In this document: positions 29,172-38,388 of the stretch, in pieces
Numbering within the stretch: position 1 is the stretch's first letter
Layout: every line of letters starts with the position of its first letter
Source: JACDCA01 sp963810305
Lineage (GTDB): Bacteria > Acidobacteriota > Vicinamibacteria > Vicinamibacterales > 2-12-FULL-66-21
NCBI GenBank assembly: GCA_963810305.1
Contig: CAWEMY010000017.1
Coordinates: 248,001 to 312,000 of the forward strand
Length of the DNA stretch: 64,000 bases
Direction of reading: 5' to 3'
Position numbers and translations under genes: made by a program
The notes under the pieces: generated by a model
The model's database searches: none
Seen by the model: only the letters and a program-made list of their open reading frames with translations
What the model was told of the DNA's origin: nothing

Positions 29172-30905
29172 ATGCTCGCCAAAATCCTTTCGCCGGCTCA
29201 GGATGAGCTGCTCCGCGAGGAGCGGAAAGTCCTCTCGCGACTGAAGGCGTCGCTGGTCAGATTCGAGGCAGCTGCCGAACATCAGGCAGCCCTCGACAAG
29301 TCGATCGAGCAGCTCGACGAACTGTTCCTGCTCGTCATCGTCGGCGAATTCAATTCCGGAAAGAGCGCGTTCATCAATGCGCTGGTCGGTGCACAGGTGG
29401 CACTGGAGGGAGTGACGCCGACAACGGCGCAGATCAACGTGCTGCAGTACGGCGAGACGGCGACGCGGCAGGTGCGCGATGCCGCGCTGCACGTGATCAC
29501 CGCGCCCGCCCCGATTCTGCGCGACATTCACATCGTCGATACGCCTGGAACGAACGCGATCATCCGCGAGCACGAAGCCATTACCGCGGATTTTGTCCCG
29601 CGCTCGGACCTCGTCCTGTTCGTGACGTCCGCCGACCGTCCGTTCACAGAGACCGAGCGCGCGTTTCTCGAACAGGTCCGCGGCTGGGGCAAGAAAGTGG
29701 TGATCGTCATCAACAAGATCGACATTCTCGATGCGGCTCAAGTCGAAGAGGTCCGCGCGTTCGTGACCGAGAACGCCCGCGCGCTGCTTGGCTTCAACCC
29801 CGAGATTTTTCCGGTCAGCTCGCGCCTCGCGCTGAAGGGCAAACAGGGTGACCCTGCCGCGTGGGATGCCAGCCGGTTCGAGGCGCTCGAGGCCTACATA
29901 ACGACCTCGCTCGACGCGCCTGGGCGGGTTCATCTCAAGCTCCTGAATCCGCTCGGCGTCGGCTCGGCGCTGGCCGAACGCCATGGCACGATCGTGCGCG
30001 AGCGCCTGGGGCTGCTGAAGGAGGACTACGCGACGCTCGAGGAGGTCGAGAGCCAGCTGCAGGTCTACCAGGACGATCTCGGCCGCGACTTCGAGTTCCG
30101 CATGGCGGATATCGACCGGATCCTCCTGGAGATGGAGCGCCGCGGTCACGACTATTTCGACGACACGCTCAGGATCGGTCGCGTGATGGATCTGTTGAAC
30201 CGGAGCCGCATCCAGCAGGGATTCGAGCAGCGGGTGGTCGCGGATGCACCGCAGCAGATCGAACGCAAGGTCGGCGAACTCGTGGACTGGCTCGTTGCCG
30301 CCGACCTGCGGCAATGGCAGGCTGTGACGACGCACCTATCCGAGCGGCGCCGTCAATACCGCGATCGAATCGTGGGAGAGGATGCCGGGCAGTTCCACTA
30401 CGACCGGACCCGCATGATCGACTCGGCGGGGCGCGAGGCGCAGCGTGTCGTCGACTCGTACGATCAACGGCGCGAGGCGCAGCAGATCGCGGACAACGCG
30501 GTCAATGCGGTTGCGGCGACTGCGGCAGCCGGCGCCGGCGCGCTGGGGCTCGGCACCATCGTCACGATCGCGGCATCGACGGCCGCCGCGGACATCACCG
30601 GCATCGTCCTCGCGTCGGTGGTCGCGGCGATTGGATTCTTCATCCTTCCGGCGAAGAGGCAGAAGGCGAAAGAGGAGATGCGGAAGAAGATCGGGGACGT
30701 CCGCCAGCGGCTGTCGGACGCGCTGAAGAAACAGTTCGCGCAGGAGATTCAGCGCAGCGGCGATCGCATCCGGGAGAGCATCGCGCCGTACAGCCGATTC
30801 ATCCGGTCCGAGGGGGACAAGCTCAAGACCGTCGACCAGGAGCTCCGCGAGATTGCGGCGTCGATTGCCAGCCTGCGTGAACGCATCGAGCGCCCCGCCG
30901 CTTGA
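29172..30905 (+). CDS. Bacterial dynamin-like GTPase
   Basis: 577 residues. GTPase motifs: G1 GEFNSGKSAF (about residues 58-67), G2 GVTPTTAQIN, G3 DTPGTNAI and G4 NKIDI. A helical stalk follows, and near residues 440-490 come two hydrophobic stretches (AVAATAAAGAGALGLGTIV and IVLASVVAAIGFFI) that look like a membrane-inserting paddle, then a long basic coiled coil. This is the bacterial dynamin-like protein plan: membrane binding and remodelling powered by GTP. It is encoded singly here, 45 bases after the desaturase, so lipid-related function is suggested but not shown. Confidence 0.9.
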   Translation: MLAKILSPAQDELLREERKVLSRLKASLVRFEAAAEHQAALDKSIEQLDELFLLVIVGEFNSGKSAFINALVGAQVALEGVTPTTAQINVLQYGETATRQVRDAALHVITAPAPILRDIHIVDTPGTNAIIREHEAITADFVPRSDLVLFVTSADRPFTETERAFLEQVRGWGKKVVIVINKIDILDAAQVEEVRAFVTENARALLGFNPEIFPVSSRLALKGKQGDPAAWDASRFEALEAYITTSLDAPGRVHLKLLNPLGVGSALAERHGTIVRERLGLLKEDYATLEEVESQLQVYQDDLGRDFEFRMADIDRILLEMERRGHDYFDDTLRIGRVMDLLNRSRIQQGFEQRVVADAPQQIERKVGELVDWLVAADLRQWQAVTTHLSERRRQYRDRIVGEDAGQFHYDRTRMIDSAGREAQRVVDSYDQRREAQQIADNAVNAVAATAAAGAGALGLGTIVTIAASTAAADITGIVLASVVAAIGFFILPAKRQKAKEEMRKKIGDVRQRLSDALKKQFAQEIQRSGDRIRESIAPYSRFIRSEGDKLKTVDQELREIAASIASLRERIERPAA

Positions 30906-30923
30906 CATGAGGTCGCCGTCTTC

Positions 30924-31000
30924 GTAGTCCAGCCCTTTAGGGCTGCATCGCCGTAGGACGTCCAGCCCTTCAGGGCTGCCAGGTAGGGCGTCCAGCCCTT
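30924..31000. repeat. CAGCCC-TAAA-GGGCTG repeat cluster, inverted
   Basis: Three units in the opposite orientation to those at 19171-19257 (TCCAGCCCTTTAGGGCTG and variants), between the dynamin-like gene and the sigma-54 activator, which converge here. Confidence 0.88.
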
Positions 31001-31048
31001 CCGCTTTCGCGCGGAGCGCTTCGGCGTGACTCGCCGTAGCCTTGGCGG
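30992..31048 (-). repeat. 57-base dispersed element, copy 2
   Basis: Reverse complement of 18955-19011 with two mismatches. It ends 20 bases before the stop codon of the sigma-54 activator. Confidence 0.9.
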
Positions 31049-31068
31049 AAGCGGTTAGGGTGGCACCA

Positions 31069-33732
31069 TCAATCCTGCCCGAAGCCCCACCGCCGGCGCT
31101 TCAGGAACAGGCCTTTCCGCGATATCCCCAGCAGCCTCGCGGCTTCTTCGACGCGCCCTTTCGCGCGCTGCAGTGCCGACTGCACCATCATGCGCTCGAG
31201 GTACTCGACGGCCTGCGGCAGCGGCTGATCGAGCGGAATGCGCATTTCCGAGTCAGGCGCTGCCGTGGCAGGTATCGTGCGTCGCGTTGCCTGGACCTCC
31301 GCCGACAGATGAGCGGAGGTGAGGGCCGCATCCGGTTCCGCCATCGCGACCATCCGGTTGACTTCGTTCGAGAGCTGCCGGATGTTCCCCGGCCATGCAT
31401 AGAGGACTAGATATTCCAGCGCTTCATCGCTGAGGGTCAGGCGGCCCTTGCGCTGCTGCTCGGCATAGCGTCGAACGTAGTGATCGACCAGGGCCGGGAT
31501 TTCTTCACGGCGCTCGCGCAGCGGCGGCATTCGCAGCCGGACGACGTTGAGGCGGTAGAAGAGGTCTTCGCGGAAGCGTCCCTGCGCGACCAGTTGCTCG
31601 AGATTGGCGTTGGTCGCGGCGATGACGCGGACGTCCACTTTGAGCGGATGGGGCTCGCCGAGCGGGTGGATCTCGTGGGTCTCGAGAAAGCGGAGCAGCT
31701 TCGGCTGCAGGTCGATCGGCAGATCCGCGACCTCGTCGAGAAACAGCGTGCCCCCTTCCGACGAGCGGATGACGCCGGCGAAGGAGGTATCGGCGCCGGT
31801 GAACGCGCCGCGGCGGTAGCCGAACAGCTGGCTTTCGAGCATGTCGCGCGGCACCGCCGTGCAGTTGAACGGGAGCATGATCTTCTCAGCGCGGTCCGAG
31901 GCGCGGTGGACCGTGCGGGCCAGCATTTCCTTGCCAGTCCCGGTCTCGCCGGTGAGGAGGACCGAGAGCGGCGTCGGGCCGATACGGCGGGCGACGCGGA
32001 CGATCTCCGCGATCGGCTCGGCTACCCAGATGCAGTCCGAATCGCCGTCCAGCGATTCGGCCGGCCACAGCGCGGCGCGTTGCTTCTCCTCGCGGCGGTA
32101 GCGGTCCAGCATCAGAGCCGTCGCCACCAGCTTTCGGATCGCTACGAATGCACAGCGCTTCTCGAGATCGTCGGGCAGCGCCGCGACGATCTGGAGCGTC
32201 TCGTCCCGATAGGTGCCGCAGTCGATCACGGCCGTGGGATCCGCCTTCTTGGCGGCCTGCAGCGCCTGGCGATCGTCCCAGCCACGGGTCTCGATGACCC
32301 GAAGGGAGCCCTCCGTTCTCGCGACCAGGGTCATCGAGTCGACGCAGCGCGCGTCCTCGAGCACCGCGAGGGCCTCTGCGGCGAGGATTTGCGGATGTGC
32401 GGCGAATTCCAGCAGCGCCACGGCGCTGTCGAGATCAGGGGGAGTGGATTGTTCGGCGTTGGCTTTGGCGATGACGTTCGCGTCGTTTTCGGCAGCGCGA
32501 TCACCCAATCCCTTGAAACAGCGGATGGCGCGAGAAATGTGCGCTGCGGCCTTGGACGAGGAAGCTGCCTGTGCCGAGTGAGCGCGGGCCAACCAAAAAT
32601 CACCCAAGGCCGGGACGGACCAATCTGTGCGATCCGATTGCAAAGGTATGTCCGAGATGCTCAGTCGCGATCCAGATCCAGCAATAGCGAATGCGCGGCG
32701 GAGACGGAGTAGCGCCTCCAGGGGCTTGGCTGCCACGATATCGCAATCGGCCAAGACGCGGTCCGCTGCTGCAATCGCGTCGGCCCAGCGTCCTTGCCGA
32801 TTCAAGATCCGCACGTGTGTGTCGGCTGCTTGAATCAGATACCAAGGATTAACCGTCGCGTTTGCTTGCTGCTCCGCGATTAACGTCTCAGCCTCAATTA
32901 TTCGCCCTTGTAAGAGAAGAAGTCGTGCCCGAGTCTCGCGGAGCGCCATTTCGTAGCTAGGACTCGAGAAGCGTTGTCGGTGCGCTATGCTCAAATACCG
33001 CTCGCACTCGTGAGGCTGCCCCAGAAGAATGGAGAAGTGGGCGCAGTTCACTGCTGCAGCGACAATACCTTTAGACCAGCCTGATTCCTCCGCTACGGCG
33101 GCCGCTTTCATAGCGAGCGCCAAAGCGCTGGCGTAGTCACCCGTTAACGATAGAGTGGAAGACTCATCCAGGGAGACGGCCGCTTCGAGGTACAGGTTGG
33201 GCGCTTCGGACAATGCGCGATGCGCCATGCGGAAATGCCGCAACGCACGGTCCAAATGGCCGACGCGAGCCTCTAAGCGTCCAAAGGTGTGGTGAACGGG
33301 AACCAGAGCAATTGGATCTGCACACCGGATCGCAGCCCGTCGGGTTTCAAAAGCTGTCGTGCGAGATGCATCGAAAGCAGTCGTGTCACATTCGGCTTCC
33401 AGTAACAGTGCGTACGAGTTCGCGATCAATCGAAGATCGTCGGTCTCACCGCAGGCCTTGACTGCCTTTCTGATTGTTGCAACCGCTTCTTCGAACTCGC
33501 CGTCATCACGCAGTTGTGAAGCGTAGACGATCAGACATCGAGAAGTAACAAGAGAGGACGTGGGTGCAGCGTTCAAAAGCCGCTTCGAGTTCGCTCGAAC
33601 ACGGGAGGAATGTCCCAGGAAATAATCTAACTCGAGCTCTAATATTTGATCTCGAGGGCTGTTTGCGAGCAGGGAGGCTGCGTCAGTAAAACGACCAAGT
33701 CGATAAGCGCGCTCGGCAGCACTTGCGTGCAT
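31069..33732 (-). CDS. Sigma-54-dependent activator with N-terminal TPR domain
   Basis: 887 residues. Residues 1 to about 440 are helical TPR-like repeats instead of a receiver domain; a linker follows; the AAA+ domain starts near 573. Walker A is GETGTGKE, the sigma-54 contact loop GAFTGA is intact near 622-627, Walker B is GGTLFLDEV and the arginine-finger region is FREDLFYRLNVVRLRMPPLR. The C terminus (EEAARLLGISRKGLFLKRR) is a Fis-type DNA-binding helix-turn-helix. TPRs suggest control by protein or peptide binding. It follows the HD-GYP gene by 9 bases. The TPR-coding half is clearly poorer in GC than the AAA+ half. Confidence 0.93.
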   Translation of the reverse strand: MHASAAERAYRLGRFTDAASLLANSPRDQILELELDYFLGHSSRVRANSKRLLNAAPTSSLVTSRCLIVYASQLRDDGEFEEAVATIRKAVKACGETDDLRLIANSYALLLEAECDTTAFDASRTTAFETRRAAIRCADPIALVPVHHTFGRLEARVGHLDRALRHFRMAHRALSEAPNLYLEAAVSLDESSTLSLTGDYASALALAMKAAAVAEESGWSKGIVAAAVNCAHFSILLGQPHECERYLSIAHRQRFSSPSYEMALRETRARLLLLQGRIIEAETLIAEQQANATVNPWYLIQAADTHVRILNRQGRWADAIAAADRVLADCDIVAAKPLEALLRLRRAFAIAGSGSRLSISDIPLQSDRTDWSVPALGDFWLARAHSAQAASSSKAAAHISRAIRCFKGLGDRAAENDANVIAKANAEQSTPPDLDSAVALLEFAAHPQILAAEALAVLEDARCVDSMTLVARTEGSLRVIETRGWDDRQALQAAKKADPTAVIDCGTYRDETLQIVAALPDDLEKRCAFVAIRKLVATALMLDRYRREEKQRAALWPAESLDGDSDCIWVAEPIAEIVRVARRIGPTPLSVLLTGETGTGKEMLARTVHRASDRAEKIMLPFNCTAVPRDMLESQLFGYRRGAFTGADTSFAGVIRSSEGGTLFLDEVADLPIDLQPKLLRFLETHEIHPLGEPHPLKVDVRVIAATNANLEQLVAQGRFREDLFYRLNVVRLRMPPLRERREEIPALVDHYVRRYAEQQRKGRLTLSDEALEYLVLYAWPGNIRQLSNEVNRMVAMAEPDAALTSAHLSAEVQATRRTIPATAAPDSEMRIPLDQPLPQAVEYLERMMVQSALQRAKGRVEEAARLLGISRKGLFLKRRRWGFGQD

Positions 33733-33741
33733 CTCCTGTCC

Positions 33742-36189
33742 TCAATGCACGGAAGGGGGATGTCCTGGGGGGGGTACTGCAACCGCGGCCTTGCGTGCGG
33801 TGTCGATCAACGTCTGCAACGCTTCGCCGTCCTCCGGCGAGGATGCGCAGCCAACGGTGATAATCAGATCGCGCGTTGAACCTAAATCAATAAGGGACAA
33901 TTCCCGCCAAGTTTGCTGCAAAATTTCGGCAACGTCCAGTCTTCGGCCTGGTTCAAGCAAAGCGATCACGGAAATCTCAGTGAATCTGACAATTACGTCG
34001 GCCGGATCCAAGACCCTTCTCAACGCCTTTATCACCAATTCGCTAAGACGCCCCAAGGTGCCGGGACTAGAGCTGCTTGAAGCGTTAAGTTCGATCACCA
34101 GAATTGACGATCGAATTGCAACAGAATCGGTTTCCCGTGTGGAAGCAAGGGCAGCTTGGGGTCTTTGATCAAGTGCCTTCGTCCGATTAGACAACTCTGA
34201 CAGGTTCGACCCTGGGGCACTGCCTCGGATGCTGGGACCAACCTGACGGGCGACTGCTTCGAGAATCCGTTGGTGATTCTTGCTGAAGGCAGCCTGCTGA
34301 TTGGAATAGACCGTAAGGACGCCGACAATATCGCTACCAACCACGATCGGGGCACCCAAACAGCTCTTCAGGGGTGGCTTTAGGCTTCGGGCGACGTCGC
34401 CAAGATCCAGCACCGGGTCGGAGTTCCTTACGGATTGCTTATTTGCTGCTATCCATCCCGTAAGTCGTTGACCGCGCGGAATGCGTAGGTCGAGAAAATG
34501 TGCCGCGTGTTCCCCGACTGCCGTCATTCCCACGAGTTCGTCGGTTTTCTCATCGAACATATATAAGACACATGACGACGCGGGCACCATTCTGCGCAGG
34601 TGCTGGCCGATAATGTCGGCAACCATTATTAGTTCGTTCTTGCCCGACAGTGCTGTCGCCAAGTCGTACAGAGCGACGGTCTCCTCGGTGCTGGCATTTA
34701 TCTCGTCGAGTCTCTCTTTGGATCTTCTAGACTCCGAATCGGAACGTCTACTTCTAGCGATTGCAGAGAAGCCCTCTCGAGCCGAAACTACCGGAGGCGG
34801 TGCGAGTGGCTCAATCGAATTGTAAATCTGCAGAAATGTATCGACCACTAATGGATCGTACATGCGTCCGCGACGCTCCATCAGAATGGCTATCGCATCG
34901 CTGTCAGGTAGACGCGGTCGATAGGGTCTGTCAGATGTGAGCGCATCAAAACAGTCGACCACAGATAGAATACGCGCCCCGATTGGTATGTCTGTTCCCT
35001 TGATTCCGTCCGGATATCCGGAGCCATCCCAACTCTCATGATGGTGTCGGACAATTGGGACGACAGGATATGGAAAGTCGATTGCAGAGAGGATGTCCGC
35101 ACCAACGCTTGCATGCAGTTTCATTTTCTCAAACTCAGCAGGGGTTAGCGGCCCTGGCTTGTTGAGAATATATTCAGGTACTGCGAGTTTCCCCATATCG
35201 TGCAGAAGTGACGCCGCCTCGATCGCACGTATGTGAGCGGGATCCTTTATGCCGATTCCTTTGGCCAACGCGACCGCGTAGTGTTGAACCCGACGAATGT
35301 GTCCGTGTGTGATCTGGTCTTTGGCGTCGATCGCCATCGCGAGCGTTTCGATGGTGGACATGTACAGGGTGTTGAGCTCGCTAAGGTGTTTGTTCGTGTC
35401 TTCTACTCGGCCCATCGAGGTTGAGAATGTGAAGTACAGGACAGCGAGCAACGGCAGGACGATCGCCAGTAGCCGGTAATCCACATCACGCTGATAGGTA
35501 ACTAACAATGCGGCAACGGATGCACCGCCAAAATAGTTTAGCGACAGCCAGGCAAAGTTCTCTTTCCAGACCCGGAACGGAGAAATGCGTTTTTCGACCG
35601 CGATCGCAAGGGCAATGAGCCAACTGTTAAGTGCGAAGTAGCACCCTGCAAAAAGAATTAAAGGGCGCAAGAGCGCACCTAGGTCGACCTTTGCGTTTGC
35701 GGGTAAAGCGGAAAGAGGCGGGACTCCTGCAGTCCAAAAGAAGAGATGTGCGCCCACCCATAAGGCGGCAGGCAGCGCGAAGATATTGAATACCAGTCGG
35801 TAGGCGGGATGACCCTTATAAGCTAGCGAAAGGGAAATTACGAGCGCATCGAGCGCGACTGTGAGCGTCCCCGCGGCCGGTCCATACAACAGTGCCGATG
35901 TAAAAACGAATGTCTCTGAAATCGAGATGGTTGCGGGAACGGACGGAAGCTTGACTGTCGCGGATCCTGTGAGCAGCGTCAGAAGAGCTAGGACGAACCA
36001 GTTCCAGCTAATCGGCTCGGCATACAAGCTGTAGATGGAATGCCCCAGGATCAGCATTCCTGCCAACACGACCACGGATACGTATCCGCGGCCCCACCAG
36101 GCCAACCCGGAGTCCGTCATAAGTTTGACCCGACCCGCGAACACTGCACACGCGTCGGCCTTTATTATCGGACTATGCGCCCCAAGCAA
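33742..36189 (-). CDS. Membrane HD-GYP phosphodiesterase-type protein with GAF domain
   Basis: 815 residues from the TTG at 36189. Residues 35-265 hold about seven membrane helices. An HD-GYP domain spans about 285-460 with LLHDMGK (His330, Asp331), HHHESWDGSGYP and DCFDALTSDRPYR, so the c-di-GMP hydrolase centre looks intact. A GAF domain follows (about 502-656), then a C-terminal domain (about 680-815) that resembles a degenerate GGDEF. The start is uncertain: an ATG at 36120 is in frame, and an ATG at 36199 with a strong AGGAG site opens an 8-codon frame one base off. It sits between the S8 peptidase and the sigma-54 activator, apparently in one operon. Confidence 0.9.
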   Translation of the reverse strand: MLGAHSPIIKADACAVFAGRVKLMTDSGLAWWGRGYVSVVVLAGMLILGHSIYSLYAEPISWNWFVLALLTLLTGSATVKLPSVPATISISETFVFTSALLYGPAAGTLTVALDALVISLSLAYKGHPAYRLVFNIFALPAALWVGAHLFFWTAGVPPLSALPANAKVDLGALLRPLILFAGCYFALNSWLIALAIAVEKRISPFRVWKENFAWLSLNYFGGASVAALLVTYQRDVDYRLLAIVLPLLAVLYFTFSTSMGRVEDTNKHLSELNTLYMSTIETLAMAIDAKDQITHGHIRRVQHYAVALAKGIGIKDPAHIRAIEAASLLHDMGKLAVPEYILNKPGPLTPAEFEKMKLHASVGADILSAIDFPYPVVPIVRHHHESWDGSGYPDGIKGTDIPIGARILSVVDCFDALTSDRPYRPRLPDSDAIAILMERRGRMYDPLVVDTFLQIYNSIEPLAPPPVVSAREGFSAIARSRRSDSESRRSKERLDEINASTEETVALYDLATALSGKNELIMVADIIGQHLRRMVPASSCVLYMFDEKTDELVGMTAVGEHAAHFLDLRIPRGQRLTGWIAANKQSVRNSDPVLDLGDVARSLKPPLKSCLGAPIVVGSDIVGVLTVYSNQQAAFSKNHQRILEAVARQVGPSIRGSAPGSNLSELSNRTKALDQRPQAALASTRETDSVAIRSSILVIELNASSSSSPGTLGRLSELVIKALRRVLDPADVIVRFTEISVIALLEPGRRLDVAEILQQTWRELSLIDLGSTRDLIITVGCASSPEDGEALQTLIDTARKAAVAVPPPGHPPSVH

Positions 36190-36238
36190 TTATAGTCATT
36201 TGAGCTCCTTTCCTTCACTGGTGCCGATCTCAACCCGG

Positions 36239-38059
36239 TTAAAGGTCGCCGTCTACTATTGAATTTCCCCAAACGAGAATATTCGCGTCGACGTTCAGGT
36301 TGCCCCAGACAAGGATGTTCCCGTTGACCGTAGCGTTTCCCCAGACGAGGATGTTCGGGTTGATCGTGGCGTTACCCCAGACGAAAATGTTTGGGTTCAC
36401 AGTCGCATTGCCCCAAACGAGGATATTTGGATCGACCGTCGTGTTCCCCAGAGACCAGAATGTTCCCCCAGACGAGAATGTTCGGTTCGACCTTGTTGCC
36501 CCACACCAGTCCGTCAGCCGTGACCGAGTCGTTTCCCCAGACCAGAATGTTCCCCCAAACTAGGATGTTTCCCCAGACGAGGATCTGTGCCTCGGTCTCA
36601 GACTGCGTCACGTAGTTTCCCCACACGAGTATTTGAGACGTAACGCCGGGAAGAGTGGAGCCAGTTACATTGAAGGAAATTCGGCTCGGAGTAGTTACCT
36701 CGCCACCGATGGTGGGTGAGGGCGCGTCGAGCCCTTTCACGAATTGAAGGGCCGCCGCAACATTCATTGAGCCTGAGCCAGCTTCAATCAAGCCCAGGCG
36801 ACCTACTCGAGAACTCGTGACCTGGAGCGCCAGCTTGACGTCGGCCGGCGTGAGCGAGGGCTGTGCCTGTCTCAGCAGTGCGGCGGCGCCCGAGACGACT
36901 GCCGCCGACCATGCTCGTGCCGCTCAACTCGATATACCTGTTCTGCCCGCCGCCGCTGACGATGCGCTCCGGGTAATCCTGGACGATCTTCGACTGCAGC
37001 GCGGCTGCCGCCACGATCTTGTTGCCCGGCGCCACGATCTCCGGCTTCAGCAGCCCGTCGATGGGCGTCGGACCGCGTCGAACTGTAGCTCGCGACTTCG
37101 TCGTCGGACCGAAAGGCGGTCCCCTTGGTGTTCGACGCCCCAACGCAGAGCGACGCTGGCGTGTTGCACGGCGACCCGATGCCGCCGATGATCTTGCGGC
37201 CGTCCTGCGTCTTGCCCCAGTTGCCCGCAGATGTGACCACCACGTAGCCGGCCTTCACCGCATGTTCAACGGCCAGGCCCAGTGGATCGACGCGGTACGA
37301 CTCGAACACCGCGTGGCCGAGCGACATATTGATGACGCCGACGTTGTACCGCGCGCCGTTCGCGACCAGGAAGTCGAGGGCGGCGATGACGTCGCTGGTG
37401 TCGCCTGAGCCGGTGTCGTCGAGCACCTTCAGGCAAACGATGTGCGACCCGGGAGCGATCCCGGAGTACTGATCGTCCTGCCCGGCGATGATCGACGCGA
37501 CGAAGGTTCCGTGGCCGTACTCGTCCAAACCAGTCTTGGAGTTCGTAAAGTCGAACGACGCGATAACGCTTTTGCGAATTGACGCGTGATTCGAGCACCC
37601 GGAGTCGAGCACCGCGACCCCAACGCCCTTGCCGGTGTAGCCGGGCAGACCCGAGATGCCGCCCCAGACCTGATCCGCACCGGTTGCCATCACCGTCGTC
37701 GACATCATTCCCTGCACCCGCGCATCGCCGGACAGGTGTGAGATCGTTGGGTCGTTGGCGAGCGCGGCGAGCTGCTCCGGCGTCACGTCGACGACCTCAC
37801 CGCGCTCCAGCCGCTTCTTGATCTGCAGCCCGTGCCGGGATGCGATGCCGTCGACGTCGGCGTCGAGGATCACGCTCGTCCGCCCGGACGATCCGGATGC
37901 CAACTGCTGCTCGAGATCCTGCGACAGTTTCGCGTGACGTTCGCCCGCCTCGACGGAAGTGCCGATAAGTGAGGCCAGAACCATCAGCGCAAACGCGCAG
38001 GTGATTCGGCGGCGTCCCCGCGGGCAGGGTGGGAGCGAATTTCGCAGCTGGTCGGTCAT
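36239..38059 (-). pseudogene. Secreted S8 (subtilisin-like) peptidase with VWGN repeat tail, three frameshifts
   Basis: The ATG at 38059 begins a protein with a signal peptide (ITCAFALMVLASLIG). An inhibitor-like prodomain (TSVILDADVDGIASRHGLQI) and the S8 catalytic domain follow. The catalytic Asp is in VAVLDSGC, His in YGHGTFVASIIAG, oxyanion Asn in TSAGNWG, and Ser in LSGTSM. Frame breaks near 37081, 36905 and 36455 each fit one extra base. The repaired tail has about 12 copies of a 12-residue unit such as NATVNPNILVWG, ending at the TAA at 36239. The peptidase is probably intact in the organism and acts outside the cell. The HD-GYP gene follows 40-50 bases later. Confidence 0.87.
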
Positions 38060-38093
38060 AGTTATCAGTCCGATAGTTTTTGAGGGAAGAACC

Positions 38094-38114
38094 TGTGCCT
38101 TTCTTAAAGGCACA
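38094..38114. promoter_or_regulatory. Inverted repeat upstream of the S8 peptidase
   Basis: Perfect 9-base arms TGTGCCTTT and AAAGGCACA around a 3-base loop. It overlaps the -12 end of the sigma-54 promoter match, so it could be an operator or an mRNA hairpin near the 5' end. Confidence 0.5.
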
Positions 38115-38124
38115 GTCGGTGCCA
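38110..38124 (-). promoter_or_regulatory. Candidate sigma-54 (-24/-12) promoter of the S8 peptidase operon
   Basis: The minus strand reads TGGCACC-GACT-GTGC. GG and GC are 10 bases apart, as the consensus TGGCACG-N4-TTGC requires. The predicted transcription start is near 38098, giving a leader of about 40 bases to the ATG at 38059. The operon itself encodes a sigma-54 activator. Confidence 0.6.
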
Positions 38125-38388
38125 AACCTCTAGTGGAGTAAGGTTTACGGTATTTCCGACGTGACTGATGAGAACTTGATATGACTCAATGGACGAATTT
38201 GGTTTGCTAAGGTACGATGGCGCCGCGATGGCGTCGTCTCCGGCAATCACTACCTCCTCAATACCGGAGGCAAACCATTGGCTCCCCCCGGCACTGGCAG
38301 GGGGAGGGTAGGACCTACCCGCACCCAACCTCAATATTTGCAATGTGTTACGGTGTCGAGGCCAAGATACTGGCCGATTGGTTGAGAT

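Larger units (their letters stand above)
38060..38388. other. Divergent promoter region between the S8 peptidase and the Opp-like operon
   Basis: No gene seen. The stretch is AT-richer than its surroundings (one 60-base line near 38161 counts 42% GC). It holds a hairpin and a sigma-54 promoter match for the peptidase, and a weaker match reading toward the transporter (TGGCGCC-N4-TGGC at 38218-38232). Confidence 0.6.

Noticed and set aside
28539..30335. Long open frame antisense to the desaturase and the dynamin-like gene
   Set aside because: Composition is that of a shadow frame (Arg, Asp, Leu rich), with no motifs; the plus-strand genes have clear family motifs.
38165..38190. CTGATGAG, the hammerhead ribozyme core
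   Set aside because: No stem II partner or GAAA element follows at the required distance.
38265..38315. GGCAAACC near a GC-rich hairpin, suggestive of a c-di-GMP-I riboswitch before the transporter
   Set aside because: The other conserved segments of that riboswitch and its second helix are not found; the resemblance is limited to seven or eight bases.
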